NCBI GenBank assembly: GCA_024231975.1 | Contig: JAAEQB010000046.1 | Location: forward strand, 1 to 32,534 | Origin: Allobosea sp. | GTDB lineage: Bacteria > Pseudomonadota > Alphaproteobacteria > Rhizobiales > Beijerinckiaceae | Length of the DNA: 32,534 nucleotides | Reading direction: 5' to 3' | Part shown: piece by piece, positions 31,088 through 32,534 of the stretch | Numbering within the stretch: the first letter of the stretch is position 1 | How the letters are laid out: each line of letters opens with the position of its first letter | Position numbers and translations under genes: made by a program | The notes under the pieces: model-generated | Seen by the model: only the letters and a program-made list of their open reading frames with translations | Told to the model about the DNA's origin: nothing | Database searches by the model: none

Positions 31088-31717
31088 ATGCAGATCAGCG
31101 CTTCAAGGATCGGGTTCGCGGCGGTTGCCCTGCTCGTGGCGGCAAGCCCTGCCCATGCTCAGACGCCGGACCTGCTCGCTTGCAGCGGCCCCTTCGCCCG
31201 CGACGCCGACGAGGCGGCCCTTATCAAGGCCTTCGGTGCTGCGAACGTCCAGCGCGCACGGATCGAGATCGGCGAGGGTGAGAAGGCCGCCGGCGCCATC
31301 CTTTTCCCGAAGGACAGGAAGCGCCGACTGGAGTTGATCTGGCGCGACGGCAAGAAGCGCCGCGGGCCAAGCACGATCTATGTCCGCGAGGGTTCGGCCT
31401 GGGCCGTGGCCGGGCCGGCCGGCGAGCGCCTCGCCATCGGCAGCGCCCTCGCCGCGGTCGAAACGGCCAATGGCAAGCCCTTCAGCATCCTCGGCTTCGA
31501 CTGGGACTATTCCGGCACCGCCGCCGACTGGCAGGGCGGCAAGCTTGCCAAGGCCTTCGGCGGCTGCAAGCTGACCATCCGCTTCGGCTACCCCGAGGGC
31601 GCCGACGCCAAGGCGCTCGACCGACTCTCCGGCGACAAGGAATTCTCTTCCGCCAATCCGGACATGCGCCTCGTCAAGCCGACCGCCTACGAGATCCTGC
31701 TATCCTGGTCGGACTGA
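31088..31717 (+). CDS. Exported hypothetical protein
   Basis: This 209-residue protein has a signal peptide (about 1-25, ending AHAQ). The soluble domain begins TPDLLACSGPFARDADEAALIKAFGAANVQ and holds conserved-looking stretches FPKDRKRRLELIWRDG and GFDWDYSGTAADWQGG. Two cysteines (C31 and one in FGGCKLTIRF) may pair in the periplasm. I do not recognise a named family. The ATG at 31088 is chosen because it gives the signal peptide; the upstream in-frame extension does not look like protein. It is divergent from the proline-rich gene. Confidence 0.75.
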   Translation: MQISASRIGFAAVALLVAASPAHAQTPDLLACSGPFARDADEAALIKAFGAANVQRARIEIGEGEKAAGAILFPKDRKRRLELIWRDGKKRRGPSTIYVREGSAWAVAGPAGERLAIGSALAAVETANGKPFSILGFDWDYSGTAADWQGGKLAKAFGGCKLTIRFGYPEGADAKALDRLSGDKEFSSANPDMRLVKPTAYEILLSWSD

Positions 31718-31739
31718 GCCAGCAACGTCTCATCATGTA

Positions 31740-31792
31740 AGCCCTCATCCTGAGGAGCGCTCCGCAGGAGCGCGTCTCGAAGGATGAGGGCT
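31740..31792. repeat. Single 'CCCTCATCCTGAGGAG' palindromic repeat
   Basis: AGCCCTCATCCT (31740-31751) and AGGATGAGGGCT (31781-31792) form a perfect 12-base-pair outer stem. Inside, GGAGCGCTCC and GAGCGCGTCTC give further pairing. It is a single unit of the type present twice, head to head, at 14884-15002. It lies between the convergent exported-protein gene and ftsK and could end both transcripts. Confidence 0.85.
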
Positions 31793-31820
31793 GAGGGTGA
31801 GCGATCATGAGGGCCCGCCC

Positions 31821-32534
31821 TCACTCCTCGTCTTCGCGAGCTCTTCCGGTCTCGACGAGGATCTCGCGTTTTCCAGCGTGGTTGGCGGGGCCGACGATAC
31901 CCTCGTTCTCCATCCGCTCCATGATCGAGGCGGCGCGGTTGTAGCCGATCTGCAAACGGCGCTGGATGTAGGAGGTCGAGGCCTTCTTGTCGCGCAGCAC
32001 GACCGCCACCGCCTGCTCGTACGGGTCCTCGCTCTCGGACTGACCCATCGCGCTCTTGTCGAAGACCGCCCCGTCCTCGTCCTCGGCTCCGCCAGCTTCC
32101 TCCTCGGCGGTGACGGCGTCGAGATAGTCCGGCCGCCCTTGCGTCTTTAGATGCGCGACGACCTTCTCGACCTCGGCATCCGAGACGAACGGGCCGTGCA
32201 CGCGGGTGATCCGGCCGCCGCCGGCCATGTAGAGCATGTCGCCCTGGCCCAGCAGCTGCTCGGCGCCCATCTCGCCGAGGATCGTGCGCGAGTCGATCTT
32301 GCTGGTGACCTGGAAGGAGATGCGCGTCGGGAAGTTCGCCTTGATCGTGCCGGTGATCACATCGACCGAGGGACGCTGCGTCGCCAGCACGACATGGATG
32401 CCGGCGGCTCTGGCCATCTGGGCGAGGCGCTGGATCGTGCCCTCGATCTCCTTGCCGGCGACCATCATCAGGTCGGCCATCTCGTCGACGATCACGACGA
32501 TATAGGGCAGAGGCGACAGGTCCATCGCCTCCTC
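31821..32534 (-). CDS. ftsK: DNA translocase FtsK, C-terminal part
   Basis: The visible ~237 residues run off the window edge. They hold the Walker B segment VVIVDEMADLMM, the following conserved TIQRLAQMARAAGIHVVLATQRPS, TRISFQVTSKIDSRTILGEMGAEQLLG, and the gamma DNA-reading domain near the end (QAVAVVLRDKKASTSYIQRRLQIGYNRAASIMERM). The latter recognises KOPS sequences and activates XerCD recombination at dif. FtsK is a septal DNA pump that clears the chromosome terminus during division. The N-terminal membrane domain, linker and Walker A are outside. An acidic loop (EEEAGGAEDEDGAVFDK) lies between motor and gamma domain. Confidence 0.97.
   Translation of the reverse strand, partial: EEAMDLSPLPYIVVIVDEMADLMMVAGKEIEGTIQRLAQMARAAGIHVVLATQRPSVDVITGTIKANFPTRISFQVTSKIDSRTILGEMGAEQLLGQGDMLYMAGGGRITRVHGPFVSDAEVEKVVAHLKTQGRPDYLDAVTAEEEAGGAEDEDGAVFDKSAMGQSESEDPYEQAVAVVLRDKKASTSYIQRRLQIGYNRAASIMERMENEGIVGPANHAGKREILVETGRAREDEE

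Noticed and set aside
1..32534. tRNA, rRNA or CRISPR array
   Set aside because: No cloverleaf with a TTCGA-type arm at a plausible site, no rRNA segments and no regularly spaced direct repeats were seen; all repeats found are palindromic intergenic units or the one IS duplication.

Overview
The window looks like the chromosome of a high-GC alphaproteobacterium of the Hyphomicrobiales (Rhizobiales) type. A Bosea- or Methylobacterium-like host is my best guess, not a proof. The reasons are the strong G/C third-position bias, a GTTC-N7-GTTC alphaproteobacterial LexA box, a PuuD-type urate hydroxylase, TRAP and peptide ABC transporters, and families of intergenic palindromic repeats. Most of the window is ordinary housekeeping and catabolic DNA. 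The first ~940 bases are a small foreign patch: the 3' end of an IS3-family element, a gene tail cut off by it, and a lower-GC gene for a nuclease-HEPN protein.

Layout. 1-941: IS3 end with a 51-bp exact tandem duplication of its terminus, a truncated gene tail, and a PD-(D/E)XK + HEPN two-domain protein. 948-4916 (minus): a CoxL-like molybdenum hydroxylase large subunit, a class II cytochrome c and a diheme cytochrome c. 5036-5989: a DUF3829-like exported protein. 6277-9489 (minus): a TRAP transporter operon (dctP-dctQ-dctM) ending in a single-domain rhodanese. 9717-12047: Kbp-like BON-LysM protein, a GlcG/HbpS-family protein and a ferredoxin-NADP reductase. 12219-14705 (minus): a YfhO-like membrane protein. 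15022-18350: a urate catabolism locus, puuD divergent from uraH and a puuE-uraD fusion. Together these give urate -> 5-hydroxyisourate -> OHCU -> allantoin -> allantoate. 18347-19523 (minus): a VOC protein and an SDR.

19587-22267 (minus): a DNA-repair pair, a radical SAM protein coupled by a 1-base stop/start overlap to a DUF4130-UdgX uracil-DNA glycosylase. A LexA box lies just upstream and helps relocate the start codon. A 60-residue membrane protein diverges from it. 22744-25136 (minus): a LysR regulator whose stop overlaps the start of a compact SNF2-like helicase. 25295-30290 (plus): a peptide ABC transporter (binding protein and two permeases, no ATPase) with an M20 peptidase, divergent from the LysR gene. 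30402-31717: two small genes (one very proline-rich) and an exported protein. 31821 to the end (minus): the C-terminal part of FtsK.

Gene ends are decorated by at least four families of intergenic inverted repeats. Four of them sit exactly between convergent genes, which suggests bidirectional termination or transcript 3'-end protection. One sits inside the ABC operon between the binding protein and the first permease. I saw no tRNA, rRNA or CRISPR array. The items most worth a second look are the nuclease-HEPN protein with its IS-truncated partner, the SOS box on the radical SAM-UdgX operon, the LysR-helicase overlap, and the three-gene urate-to-allantoate module.
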